Shown here piece by piece: positions 6,748-13,461 of a stretch of DNA of 24,212 nt. The stretch covers positions 1 through 24,212 of the forward strand of contig NZDC01000023.1 of NCBI GenBank assembly GCA_002689985.1, written 5' to 3'. A model generated the notes under the pieces. The model made no database searches and was not told the DNA's origin. It saw only the letters and a program-made list of their open reading frames with translations. The translations under genes and the position numbers were made by a program. The stretch comes from Candidatus Pacearchaeota archaeon. GTDB taxonomy: Archaea; Nanobdellota; Nanobdellia; Pacearchaeales; GW2011-AR1. How positions within the stretch are numbered: position 1 is the first letter of the stretch; every line of letters begins with the position of its first letter.

Positions 6748-7248
6748 TTATTGTTTCAACCCCAAATCAATAACTTCTTTTACTTGATGTTTTTCTAGAA
6801 AATTATAGACATTTGATTGTTTTGATCCATGAATAATTGAAATTATTGCATCTTGTGCATTTTTTATATATTCAGAATATCCTATAATTCCAATATGATT
6901 CTCTTTTATTTCAAAATGACATTTTGTTAGTTCATTTAATGTTTTTAGTGTTCTGCCTTTTGTTCCAATAATTCTTGCTTTTATTCTTTTTAGGTCTTTT
7001 CTTTTTGTATAGTCTTTTATATGAATTATCTCAAAAATAAAATCTTCCTCTCTAATCAACATTGCAGTTTTAAAAGAAAAACCAAAGTTTATTGCATCAA
7101 TTACTTTTTCTCCAGAATATTCATCTTCTGGTTTGCCGTTAATTGAAACTTCCTTACCTCTATTAGTTATTTTTATATTTAGCTTTTCTTCTAATCTCTT
7201 TTTGTTTTTTAAAATTCTTGGAAGTTTTTCTGAGAAAATTGTTTTCAT
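6748..7248 (-). CDS. KH-domain ribosome-biogenesis protein Dim2/Pno1 homologue
   Basis: Archaeal Dim2 (Pno1/Krr1-like) RNA-binding protein. In the family this protein binds the 3' end of 16S rRNA during late small-subunit assembly and contacts aIF2-alpha. The C-terminal KH domain at about 88-152 has the GTKG loop at 95-98 and the family pattern LTKCHFEIKENHIGIIGYSE. The N-terminal KH-like half (about 2-80) lacks a GxxG loop, as is usual. At 166 residues it is slightly shorter than the usual 180-190. It lies 15 bp downstream of aIF1A, a conserved archaeal neighbourhood, but the RIO1 kinase gene often found between them is absent. No Shine-Dalgarno is seen. Confidence 0.9.
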   Translation of the reverse strand: MKTIFSEKLPRILKNKKRLEEKLNIKITNRGKEVSINGKPEDEYSGEKVIDAINFGFSFKTAMLIREEDFIFEIIHIKDYTKRKDLKRIKARIIGTKGRTLKTLNELTKCHFEIKENHIGIIGYSEYIKNAQDAIISIIHGSKQSNVYNFLEKHQVKEVIDLGLKQ

Positions 7249-7263
7249 ATTATTTTCTTTTAT

Positions 7264-7581
7264 TTAAAATTCAGTTTTTTCACTTTCTAAATATCCTTTC
7301 TTTTTTAGCCATTCTATTTGATTTAGACGATATTTAAATAAAACATCTCCTTTATTTTTATCTAGTTCCCATGGTTCTATAATCACAACATCATTTGGCC
7401 TTAACCAAAGTTTTCTTTTTAATCTTCCAGGAACTCTACAATTCCTTGTTTTTCCATCTAAGCAGTTAACCATTATTTTATTACCTCCAAGTCTCTGTTC
7501 AATTATACCTAGTATTTCTTCTCCTCTTGGAAGTCTAACTCTTACAACTTTTTGTTCTTCTTGATTTTGTTGTTTTTTCAT
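7264..7581 (-). CDS. Translation initiation factor aIF1A
   Basis: Archaeal homologue of eIF1A/bacterial IF1, an S1-type OB-fold protein that occupies the A site of the small subunit during start-codon selection. The OB domain runs from about residue 11 to 90 (VRVRLPRGEEILGIIEQRLGG, then MVNCLDGKTRNCRVPGRLKRK), followed by WLRPNDVVIIEPW and a short charged tail. The length of 105 residues is normal. The TTTATAAA at 7603-7610 is centred 25.5 bp upstream, so the aIF1A-Dim2 transcript is predicted to be leaderless. The DUF424 and aIF2-beta genes lie upstream on the same strand. Confidence 0.97.
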   Translation of the reverse strand: MKKQQNQEEQKVVRVRLPRGEEILGIIEQRLGGNKIMVNCLDGKTRNCRVPGRLKRKLWLRPNDVVIIEPWELDKNKGDVLFKYRLNQIEWLKKKGYLESEKTEF

Positions 7582-7602
7582 GATTATTAAATAAGAAATT
7601 TA

Positions 7603-7610
7603 TTTATAAA
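7603..7610 (-). promoter_or_regulatory. TATA box of aIF1A-Dim2 operon
   Basis: Palindromic TTTATAAA centred 25.5 bp upstream of the aIF1A ATG (7581), just past the DUF424 stop. Confidence 0.55.
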
Positions 7611-7619
7611 GATATTGAA

Positions 7620-7916
7620 TTACATAAGAATTAATGCAAAAGGAATTCCTTGAATTTTTTTTATTCCATCTTCAGAAATAATGCCTACATCTAAGGCGGT
7701 TTTGGTTGATTCTTCTCCAACAATATTAAAAGTCGCATCCTCTTTTATCATATCCAACATCACTTGCCTTATTTTCTCAGAAGATTCTTCTTTTCCTTTA
7801 AAAAAACTTTCTTTGATATCTAATTGAAATTTCCCTTCTTCAAATTTTTTCCCAATTAAATCTGAATCACATATAGCAACGACATCTCTATATGTTTTGA
7901 TAATATTTACAAACAT
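7620..7916 (-). CDS. DUF424 family archaeal protein
   Basis: A 98-residue protein matching the archaea-specific DUF424 family: N-terminal MFVNIIKTYRDVVAICDSDLIGKKFEEG, a central FF patch, and the conserved segment FNIVGEESTKTALDVGIISEDG near 64-85. The C-terminus GIPFALILM is a variant of the family's GVPHAQ. The biochemical function is unknown. The gene is repeatedly found near aIF2-beta and other translation genes, and the same holds here, with aIF2-beta upstream and aIF1A downstream. A ribosome- or initiation-linked role is inference only. Confidence 0.85.
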   Translation of the reverse strand: MFVNIIKTYRDVVAICDSDLIGKKFEEGKFQLDIKESFFKGKEESSEKIRQVMLDMIKEDATFNIVGEESTKTALDVGIISEDGIKKIQGIPFALILM

Positions 7917-7934
7917 AATAAAAATTAAATAAAT

Positions 7935-8084
7935 TTATTTAGTAATTCCACCCATTCTACAAACAGTTGTTCCACAATCAGGGCATTTTCCTTTAGCAAT
8001 TTTTGTCCCTTTCTTTGTTTTGCTTTCAACTGGGTTTTGTATCTCCACTTTCTTTTTACACTTTACACAATATCCTTCTGTCAT
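7935..8084 (-). CDS. 49-residue zinc-ribbon protein (DUF5679-like)
   Basis: A short gene starting MTEGYCVKCKKKVEI, with CxxC knuckles at Cys6/Cys9 and Cys34/Cys37, and a basic middle (ESKTKKGTKIAKGK). This fits a single zinc ribbon like the DUF5679 family found in archaea and some bacteria. The start is firm because GGAGG at 8091-8095 ends 6 nt before the ATG. The function is unknown; nucleic-acid or ribosome binding would suit a basic zinc ribbon in this neighbourhood but is not shown. It sits between aIF2-beta and DUF424 on the same strand. A TATA-like TTTATAAA at 8146-8153 would give a leader of about 40 nt. Confidence 0.85.
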   Translation of the reverse strand: MTEGYCVKCKKKVEIQNPVESKTKKGTKIAKGKCPDCGTTVCRMGGITK

Positions 8085-8090
8085 TTTTAT

Positions 8091-8095
8091 CCTCC
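8091..8095 (-). promoter_or_regulatory. Shine-Dalgarno of small zinc-ribbon gene
   Basis: GGAGG on the minus strand, 6 nt from the ATG at 8084; it decides the start of this very short gene. Confidence 0.75.
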
Positions 8096-8156
8096 AATTT
8101 AATTTAAATTCTAATGAATTCTTTAAAATTCTTAGTGAAATTTATTTTATAAATCT

Positions 8157-8567
8157 TTATATTTTACTTCTTACACTATGTTTTGCTCCACATGCAAGAC
8201 AATGAATAAATGTTAATCTATCTTCTTTTATTAATTCTGTATCTGGTTTTTTACATTCTTTACATAATACAAATTCTTTTACATAATCTTCAATTTTCTT
8301 ATTTATCTTAGCGCTTGGTACCTTAATATTTAAAACAAGCCTATTTCCTTCTCTTTGTCCTGAAGCTGCAAGCTCTCTTAATATGAATTTTTGAAAGTGT
8401 TCTGGATCTCTTCTTATATGTGATGCAATTTGTATAAAGTTTGTTAAAATTGTTTTTTTACCTTCAAAATGCCCTTCTATTTTAGGGAGTTCAAATCTAA
8501 TACTATTTGTATCGACTTGCTTTACTTTCTTATAAGCTTCTTCAAGTAGTTTTTCATATTCTTCCAT
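8157..8567 (-). CDS. Translation initiation factor aIF2 subunit beta
   Basis: Beta subunit of the heterotrimeric aIF2 that delivers initiator Met-tRNA. The 136-residue protein has the N-terminal helix that binds the gamma subunit (about 1-18), the alpha-beta core (ELPKIEGHFEGKKTILTNF, HIRRDPEHFQKF, ELAASGQREGNRLVL), and the C-terminal zinc ribbon with Cys102, Cys105, Cys123 and Cys126. All four cysteines are present, and the length is typical. Its ATG is 25.5 bp from the centre of a palindromic TATA box that also serves the divergent membrane-protein gene, predicting a leaderless mRNA. It heads the translation-initiation block on this strand. Confidence 0.97.
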   Translation of the reverse strand: MEEYEKLLEEAYKKVKQVDTNSIRFELPKIEGHFEGKKTILTNFIQIASHIRRDPEHFQKFILRELAASGQREGNRLVLNIKVPSAKINKKIEDYVKEFVLCKECKKPDTELIKEDRLTFIHCLACGAKHSVRSKI

Positions 8568-8588
8568 AATTTAGTAGAAAAGATATAC

Positions 8589-8596
8589 TTTATAAA
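8589..8596. promoter_or_regulatory. Shared palindromic TATA box between divergent leaderless genes
   Basis: TTTATAAA reads the same on both strands. Its centre (8592.5) is exactly 25.5 bp from the aIF2-beta ATG (8567, minus) and 25.5 bp from ATG 8618 (plus). No other good box lies at the right distance for either gene, so one TBP site probably drives both. Confidence 0.65.
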
Positions 8597-8617
8597 TGTT
8601 TTATGTTTTTAATATTA

Positions 8618-9136
8618 ATGAGTATAAAAAATATTGTTATGGGAGTTGCAATTATTATCTTAACAATATCTGTTGTTGTTTATGGAGTTAATACTTTCTA
8701 TAATAAACCAGAATATACTGATTTTTGTGAAGAAATTAGAGCAAAAAGTATAATTGAAACTCAAGAAGGATGTGAGGAAATTAATGGAAAATGGACATCT
8801 CAAGATATTAGATGTGTAACAACTCCTTGCCCTCAAGGATATTGTGATAGAGATTATGAATGTAGGAAAGATTATGAAGATGCTCGTGAAAAATATTCTA
8901 AGAATGTTTTAGTAATTTCTATTCCTTTAGGAATTTTAATAATTGCTCTTGGAGCGTATTTTTTTAGTTTAGAGGCGGTTGGTGCAGGTTTAATGGGCGG
9001 AGGAGTAGGAACACTTATTTATGGCGCTGGAGGATATTGGGAATATGCAGGAGATTTATTTAGATTTATTCTTTCATTAGTTGGATTAGTTGCCTTAATT
9101 TGGTTTGCTTATTGGTTTAATAAAAAGAAGAAATAA
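8618..9136 (+). CDS. Four-helix membrane protein with Cys-rich external loop
   Basis: Predicted integral membrane protein of 172 residues. The first hydrophobic segment (about 5-24) is followed by a loop of about 70 residues with six cysteines (37, 52, 66, 71, 76, 82) in the setting KWTSQDIRCVTTPCPQGYC. Three more segments follow (about 97-116, 119-141, 147-167), then a basic end NKKKK. Six cysteines in an extracytoplasmic loop suggest up to three disulfides. I recall similar hypothetical proteins in other DPANN-like genomes, without known function. I start at ATG 8618 because the shared TATA box is centred 25.5 bp upstream; an ATG at 8603 would add five residues but fits the promoter poorly. 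The 3' end is 1 bp from the convergent RPA-like gene. Confidence 0.8.
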   Translation: MSIKNIVMGVAIIILTISVVVYGVNTFYNKPEYTDFCEEIRAKSIIETQEGCEEINGKWTSQDIRCVTTPCPQGYCDRDYECRKDYEDAREKYSKNVLVISIPLGILIIALGAYFFSLEAVGAGLMGGGVGTLIYGAGGYWEYAGDLFRFILSLVGLVALIWFAYWFNKKKK

Positions 9137-9137
9137 T

Positions 9138-9764
9138 TTATCCTAACCATCTAACTTTTCCAGGCCTAGGTTCAAAAATAATTCCGTCTTCAAGAAGCTT
9201 TTTAATTTCTTGATTAATCATATCAGGAGAAGTTTCTTTTAAATCCATAATTATTTTATCTGTTTCAATTCCACCTTCACTCTCTGAATTTTTTACTAAA
9301 TCTAGAATTTTATCTTTTATTGCAACTATATTTTGTTTTTCGATAGGTGGAGAATCCTTTGATTTTTCTTTTTCAATTTCTATTTTTCTAACCAATAAGT
9401 ATTTTGGATCTTGTTCTTTAATTATTTCAGGAGCAATATATAACTCATTATTAAAATACCTTAAAACACCAATAACAATTACTGTTTCTCCTTGATTTAT
9501 GTTTTTAAATTTTTCAACATCTTCTCCAAAAGATTTTAATTTTATTTGTCCTGAACCATCATCCAAAGTTAAGAAGATATATTTCTTTTCTCCTTCACTT
9601 TCATACTTATCTACAATATTTCCAATGATATTTACTCTAACTATTTTTTTATTTCCTAATTCTAAAAATGAAAATTTTTCTTCATCAAATATTGGTTTTC
9701 CAATTAATATATCTCCAATTCTAAATTTATATGCTATATTTCTTTTAAATTGTTGTTCTGGCAT
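9138..9764 (-). CDS. RPA-like single-stranded-DNA-binding OB protein with winged helix
   Basis: A 208-residue protein built like RPA32 or archaeal RPA subunits. A short N-terminal segment (KFRIGDILIGKP) is followed by one OB fold at about 41-115 (VRVNIIGNIVDKY, FLTLDDGSGQIKLKSFG, GETVIVIGVLRYF) and a charged linker. A C-terminal winged helix lies at about 146-208 (IIMDLKETSPDMINQEIKKLLEDGIIFEPRPGKVRWLG region). The winged helix resembles the one at the end of the MCM protein in the same cluster. It probably coats single-stranded DNA and recruits replication or repair partners. A TATA box at 9788-9795 inside the preceding gene gives a leaderless start. Its first 8 codons are duplicated 460 bp upstream (see repeats). 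Confidence 0.85.
   Translation of the reverse strand: MPEQQFKRNIAYKFRIGDILIGKPIFDEEKFSFLELGNKKIVRVNIIGNIVDKYESEGEKKYIFLTLDDGSGQIKLKSFGEDVEKFKNINQGETVIVIGVLRYFNNELYIAPEIIKEQDPKYLLVRKIEIEKEKSKDSPPIEKQNIVAIKDKILDLVKNSESEGGIETDKIIMDLKETSPDMINQEIKKLLEDGIIFEPRPGKVRWLG
9741..9764 (-). repeat. Direct repeat copy B: 5' end of RPA-like gene
   Basis: 24 bp forming the first eight codons of the RPA-like gene (MPEQQFKR). It matches 10201-10224 at 21 of 24 positions, with a 16-bp exact core (plus strand ttttaaattgttgttc). Confidence 0.7.
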
Positions 9765-10200
9765 TTTGATGTTTAAATCTATATCTATTTATAAAATAAT
9801 CTATAAAATTTAAACTTTTAAGTTCTTCTAATTTCTTTCTATTTTCCATTATTTCTTCTTCATATTTTATTATTTTTTCTCTACTTTCTCTTAATGTTTC
9901 CTCATATCCTTCTATTTCTTCATCTTTTGTAAAATTAAATGGGTATTTGCATTTGGTTTTTATGGAGGGATCAAAATATTTGCATATTTTAGAAGCATCT
10001 TTTTGAGTTAATATTGCTTTTTCTTCTTTACTTCCAATATCATCAGTATATTCATTTAATAGACATCTAAGAGATTTTTTATTCTTTTTTTTATCTGAAT
10101 AAAGAAATTTAAAACAACTACATTTTTGTTTTCTACTAGTTGTATTATTTATAGTTGCTATCTGAATTATTTTAAAATTTTCCTTTCTTTCTTTATCCAT
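9745..10200 (-). CDS. Cys-rich coiled-coil protein of unknown function
   Basis: I do not recognise a family. The 151-residue product has a basic N-terminal half with five cysteines (27, 29, 46, 73, 84: CSC, LRC, KIC, KTKC), perhaps a metal site. A charged helical stretch at about 97-128 (EETLRESREKIIKYEEEI) is likely coiled coil, and the tail is short and basic. The last 20 bp overlap the start of the RPA-like gene in another frame. The ATG lies immediately after a 24-bp copy of the RPA gene's 5' end, and the gene fills the interval between the two copies. It therefore looks like an insertion between kinase and RPA genes. Base composition does not differ visibly from the surroundings. Confidence 0.6.
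   Translation of the reverse strand: MDKERKENFKIIQIATINNTTSRKQKCSCFKFLYSDKKKNKKSLRCLLNEYTDDIGSKEEKAILTQKDASKICKYFDPSIKTKCKYPFNFTKDEEIEGYEETLRESREKIIKYEEEIMENRKKLEELKSLNFIDYFINRYRFKHQNARTTI
9788..9795 (-). promoter_or_regulatory. TATA box of RPA-like gene
   Basis: TTTATAAA centred 27.5 bp upstream of ATG 9764, inside the 3' end of the Cys-rich gene. It lets the RPA-like gene be transcribed independently. Confidence 0.5.
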
Positions 10201-10224
10201 TTTTTTAAATTGTTGTTCAGGTAT
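10201..10224 (-). repeat. Direct repeat copy A: relic of RPA-like gene 5' end
   Basis: Minus-strand codons ATA CCT GAA CAA CAA TTT AAA AAA would read IPEQQFKK, against MPEQQFKR at the start of the RPA-like gene. It sits between the kinase stop (10226) and the ATG of the Cys-rich gene (10200) and matches copy B at 21 of 24 positions. Confidence 0.7.
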
Positions 10225-10225
10225 T

Positions 10226-10729
10226 TTATTTGATTATTTCTATTATCCTATCTAAATTTTCATAATCTTGATAAGGTATATTCAATTCCTTTAATAATTC
10301 TTGAAATTTTATCTCAATATCTTCTTGAAATCTCTTACTAATATCTCTTACTCCATCATCTTTTAGATATCCTTCTCGTATAGGAACTTTGATTAATAAA
10401 TCATAATCTTTTATCTTTTCTTTAATAAAATTTTCTAATAATTGATTTTTTCCAAATAAATAATAGTAATAAGTATATCCATCTAAGATACTTCTATCAC
10501 AAATGATTATATCTGTTTTATCTTTTAATTCTAATTCTTTTATATGCTGAAAGAAGATAATCCATTCTTGAGCATTTTTTGTTATATTTTTATTTATTGG
10601 AAAAGGACACTGTCTTGCAATTTCTCCTAGATATTCCACATTTTTTCCATCTTTTTTTAATTTTACAATTAATTCGTGAGCAATTGTTGTTTTTCCAGTT
10701 CCATGCGGTCCAATAAGTGCTATTTTCAT
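10226..10729 (-). CDS. P-loop nucleotide kinase-like ATPase (AAA_28/NadR-like)
   Basis: A small P-loop NTPase of 167 residues. Walker A GPHGTGKT lies at 7-14. A Walker-B-like strand DIIICDRSILDGYTY at 73-87 carries the Asp-Arg-Ser seen in nucleotide and nicotinamide-riboside kinases, and the segment GEIARQCPFP at 35-44 is typical of the AAA_28 group. A lid-like region with arginines (VRDISKRF) lies at 127-134. It probably phosphorylates a nucleoside or similar small molecule, but the substrate is not identifiable. The ATG begins 1 nt after the MCM stop, so it is co-transcribed with the helicase. A nucleotide-supply role is plausible from context only. Confidence 0.75.
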   Translation of the reverse strand: MKIALIGPHGTGKTTIAHELIVKLKKDGKNVEYLGEIARQCPFPINKNITKNAQEWIIFFQHIKELELKDKTDIIICDRSILDGYTYYYYLFGKNQLLENFIKEKIKDYDLLIKVPIREGYLKDDGVRDISKRFQEDIEIKFQELLKELNIPYQDYENLDRIIEIIK

Positions 10730-10730
10730 T

Positions 10731-12752
10731 CTACATCTTTTGAATATAGCCTCTTCTGGGCTTAAAGATTTCCCCAGAACTATCTAATTTATTTATTGCT
10801 TCATCTATTTCATCTTTAGTTAATTTACCATCAAGCTCTTTTTCAATTTCTTCAACAGGAATCATTTTTCCTAGGCGATTTTCTAGATTAACTATAATAT
10901 CTCTTACTGTAAGTATTTTGTTTCTTTGTGAAGATGAAAATTTCCCAGAAATTTTATCTATATCAAAAGTTTTTGATTCATAATCATAACCTACTTGCAT
11001 TAAATAATATTTTATTATTTCTATTGCTCTTATCGAATCTTCTTTTGAGACAGTATCACTAAGCCTTAATTTTGCTGAAGCTTCTGATAATCTAATTAAT
11101 GCTTGTAATTGTCTTGCAGAAATTGGAATTGGCCTCATTGCACTTTCAGATAAAACAGGTCTATTTCTTAAATCAACATAAAATTTTTTCATTTCAATTA
11201 CTGCCTCTTCACTTAAATGAGGTTTTATTTTTTGTTTTGCGTAAGCCACATATTTTCTAAAAATTTCTCTTGGAATTATCATATCTTTTCCTTCTTTTTT
11301 ATGTTCATCTAATACATGCTCTGCAATTTTTATATCTTTTTCTTTACTAGGTATATCTCTTAAAGTAAATATAACATCAAATCTATTAATTAATGTTGGA
11401 GGCAAATCAATTTGTTGTGCAATTGATTGATATGGATCAAATCTTCCAAATTTAGGATTTGCTGCTGCAAGAACAGATGTTTCTGAGCGAAGTTGTGCTT
11501 GAACATTAGCTTTAGAAATTGTTACTGTTTGTTGCTCTAAACTTTCATGCATAGCACTTCTATCTTGAGGATCCATTTTTTCAAGTTCATCAATACATAC
11601 GAGTCCTTTATTACTCAAAACCATTGCACCTGCTTCTAAAGACCATCCTTTTAGATATTCATCTCTAACAACTGTTGCAGTAAGTCCTGCACCGCTTGCA
11701 CTCTTTCCTACTACATAACGTCCTTTTGGAGAGATATTTGCCATAAATGTTAGGGATTGGCTTTTAGCAACACCAGGGTCTCCTATTAGTAAAATATGAA
11801 TATCTCCTCTTGATTTTGAACCATCTGTTAGAATTTTTCTAACTCCTCCAAATAATTGTAAAACAAGAGATTTTTTTATCTCATCATAACCCCAAACACT
11901 TGGGATAATACTACTTGATAACTTTTCAAAAATATAAGGGTCTTGTGAAAGTTCTAGAATTTGTTTTTCATCTTCTTCATTTATATCTAATTCTTCAAAA
12001 GTTTCTTCTAATGCAATTAAATTATTAACTTCAATTGCTAATTCAAATCTTGTTGATAATCCTCCAGTGTTTAATGGAACTGGAACTTCTTTTAATATTC
12101 CAATTACTTTTATTCTACTTCCAGGAGTTGTTTTTTCTTCCATTTTAGGTTCAACTAAATCTTCTTTTACAAATACATTTATTCTTTTTGGTTGTTCTCC
12201 ACCAAGTAATGATTCTGGAGATTCTTCAATTACGAGCCTTTGAGTATCAACCATTTCCTTACTTATTAGTTTAAATCCCCCTCTTCTCCCACAAGAACAT
12301 CGTGTTGGTTCTCTAAACTTTTTTTCAATTTGTAAAACACTAATAATTGTTCCACAACTAGGACATTCAAATTTGGCATTTACAACCTGAGGTCTTACAT
12401 CTGAGGATTGCCTTATAATTCCTTCAATTACAATTAATTCATTAAGATGTCTTGAACGTATATTTCTTACTTTTATTTCTTGAGTTTCTGGCAAATTATT
12501 CAATCTTACTCTTACATTACTCACAAGTCCTGATTCTTCAATTGCAAGTTCAATAATTCTTAAGGTTTCTTCGGGATTTGAAAGAATCTCATCTGAAAGT
12601 TTATTAGAAAATTCAGTAAGTTTCATAAAGTCAATGTATATTACATTATCTCCTTTTCGTATTGATTCTCCCAATTCTTTTTTATGAAAATCAAAGAAAT
12701 TTTTTGCCTCAATTATTAATTCCCCACTTTTTAATTTATTGTCTTCCACCAT
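10731..12752 (-). CDS. mcm: Replicative DNA helicase MCM
   Basis: The hexameric ATP-driven helicase that unwinds DNA at the replication fork. The N-terminal domain contains an OB fold and a zinc site with Cys130, Cys133, Cys152 and Cys154. The AAA+ core has Walker A GDPGVAKS (324-331), Walker B CIDELEKM (386-393), sensor 1 near AAANPKFGRF (429-438) and the arginine finger INRFD with Arg457. A winged helix at about 606-673 closes the protein (LTKDEIDEAINKL...GEIFKPRRGY). The 673-residue length is normal and no intein interrupts the sites where they are common. A TATA box at 12775-12783 predicts a leaderless mRNA with the kinase gene as second cistron. Confidence 0.99.
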   Translation of the reverse strand: MVEDNKLKSGELIIEAKNFFDFHKKELGESIRKGDNVIYIDFMKLTEFSNKLSDEILSNPEETLRIIELAIEESGLVSNVRVRLNNLPETQEIKVRNIRSRHLNELIVIEGIIRQSSDVRPQVVNAKFECPSCGTIISVLQIEKKFREPTRCSCGRRGGFKLISKEMVDTQRLVIEESPESLLGGEQPKRINVFVKEDLVEPKMEEKTTPGSRIKVIGILKEVPVPLNTGGLSTRFELAIEVNNLIALEETFEELDINEEDEKQILELSQDPYIFEKLSSSIIPSVWGYDEIKKSLVLQLFGGVRKILTDGSKSRGDIHILLIGDPGVAKSQSLTFMANISPKGRYVVGKSASGAGLTATVVRDEYLKGWSLEAGAMVLSNKGLVCIDELEKMDPQDRSAMHESLEQQTVTISKANVQAQLRSETSVLAAANPKFGRFDPYQSIAQQIDLPPTLINRFDVIFTLRDIPSKEKDIKIAEHVLDEHKKEGKDMIIPREIFRKYVAYAKQKIKPHLSEEAVIEMKKFYVDLRNRPVLSESAMRPIPISARQLQALIRLSEASAKLRLSDTVSKEDSIRAIEIIKYYLMQVGYDYESKTFDIDKISGKFSSSQRNKILTVRDIIVNLENRLGKMIPVEEIEKELDGKLTKDEIDEAINKLDSSGEIFKPRRGYIQKM

Positions 12753-12774
12753 TATTAAGAAATGAAATAGTCTC

Positions 12775-12783
12775 TTTTTATAA
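12775..12783 (-). promoter_or_regulatory. TATA box of MCM operon
   Basis: Minus-strand TTATAAAAA centred about 27 bp upstream of ATG 12752. Confidence 0.5.
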
Positions 12784-12841
12784 TTTTATATATATTATTG
12801 AATAGTTTCAAAAGGAATAGATTATTCTTGAGTAGTTAAAG

Positions 12842-13396
12842 TTAATAGTTTTTCAGTGCAACTTTAACGTTTTTTAGAAGTTGTTTCATGCTATTTTCAA
12901 GTTGTTGTTTGTTTTTAGTACCAGTACATACAAGCTTTCCATTACTAAAGAGTAAAAAAGTAGCATTTGGTTCTATTAATTTGTATACTAATCCTGGAAA
13001 TTGTTCTGGCTCATATTCAGTATTATCCATTTCTAGTGCTAAGAAGTTTAAATTAAGTTTTAGATTAATTGTTCCTGATGCAACAATATTTTGAACTGTT
13101 ATTTTTGGTTTTATTGTAACTTTAACATTTATCTTTCTTAGTTGTTTTATTACAACATCTATTACTTGTTTAACTTGAGCAGTTGATTTTGTACCAGTAC
13201 ATACTAAATTTCCGGAAGAAAAAACTAAAACTGCTGATTTTGGTTCTTTAACTCTTAAAACTAGTCCTGGAAATGTTTTAGGATTATATTCAGTATTTGG
13301 TTGAGTTCTTGCAAGTTTTGTTAAAGGAACTGGTTTTTCTAAAGAAGCAGTTGCAACAATATTTTGTATTTTATAATTGCTTTTTGATTTAGCCAT
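12842..13396 (-). CDS. tbp: TATA-box-binding protein
   Basis: The archaeal general transcription factor that binds and bends TATA boxes and recruits TFB and RNA polymerase. The 184-residue protein is two direct repeats of about 90 residues forming the saddle. Each has a FPGL motif (Phe42, Phe133) and a FS(S/N)G(N/K)LVCTGTK motif (Phe59, Phe150), so all four DNA-intercalating phenylalanines are present at equal spacing. There is little extra sequence at either end. TTTATAAA at 13428-13435 is centred 35 bp upstream of the ATG, so a leader of about 9 nt is predicted, unlike the leaderless neighbours. Its own TATA box raises the possibility of autoregulation, which is inference. Confidence 0.99.
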   Translation of the reverse strand: MAKSKSNYKIQNIVATASLEKPVPLTKLARTQPNTEYNPKTFPGLVLRVKEPKSAVLVFSSGNLVCTGTKSTAQVKQVIDVVIKQLRKINVKVTIKPKITVQNIVASGTINLKLNLNFLALEMDNTEYEPEQFPGLVYKLIEPNATFLLFSNGKLVCTGTKNKQQLENSMKQLLKNVKVALKNY

Positions 13397-13427
13397 CTTT
13401 GTAATAAATAAATTACATGAAAATAGC

Positions 13428-13435
13428 TTTATAAA
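13428..13435 (-). promoter_or_regulatory. TATA box of tbp
   Basis: Palindromic TTTATAAA centred 35 bp upstream of the tbp ATG. The spacing is about 9 bp longer than the window norm, predicting a short leader. Confidence 0.5.
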
Positions 13436-13461
13436 GGCTTCGAAGAGAATTTATTTATAAC

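Noticed and set aside
8020..8205. Plus-strand open frame over the zinc-ribbon gene
   Set aside because: The minus strand encodes a CxxC/CxxC protein with a strong Shine-Dalgarno; the plus frame is its complement plus spacer.
10731..12752. Intein or zinc-finger loss in MCM
   Set aside because: Walker A, Walker B and arginine-finger regions are uninterrupted, and all four zinc cysteines are present.
12888..13094. Plus-strand open frame inside tbp
   Set aside because: Lies entirely opposite a certain gene and has no independent support.
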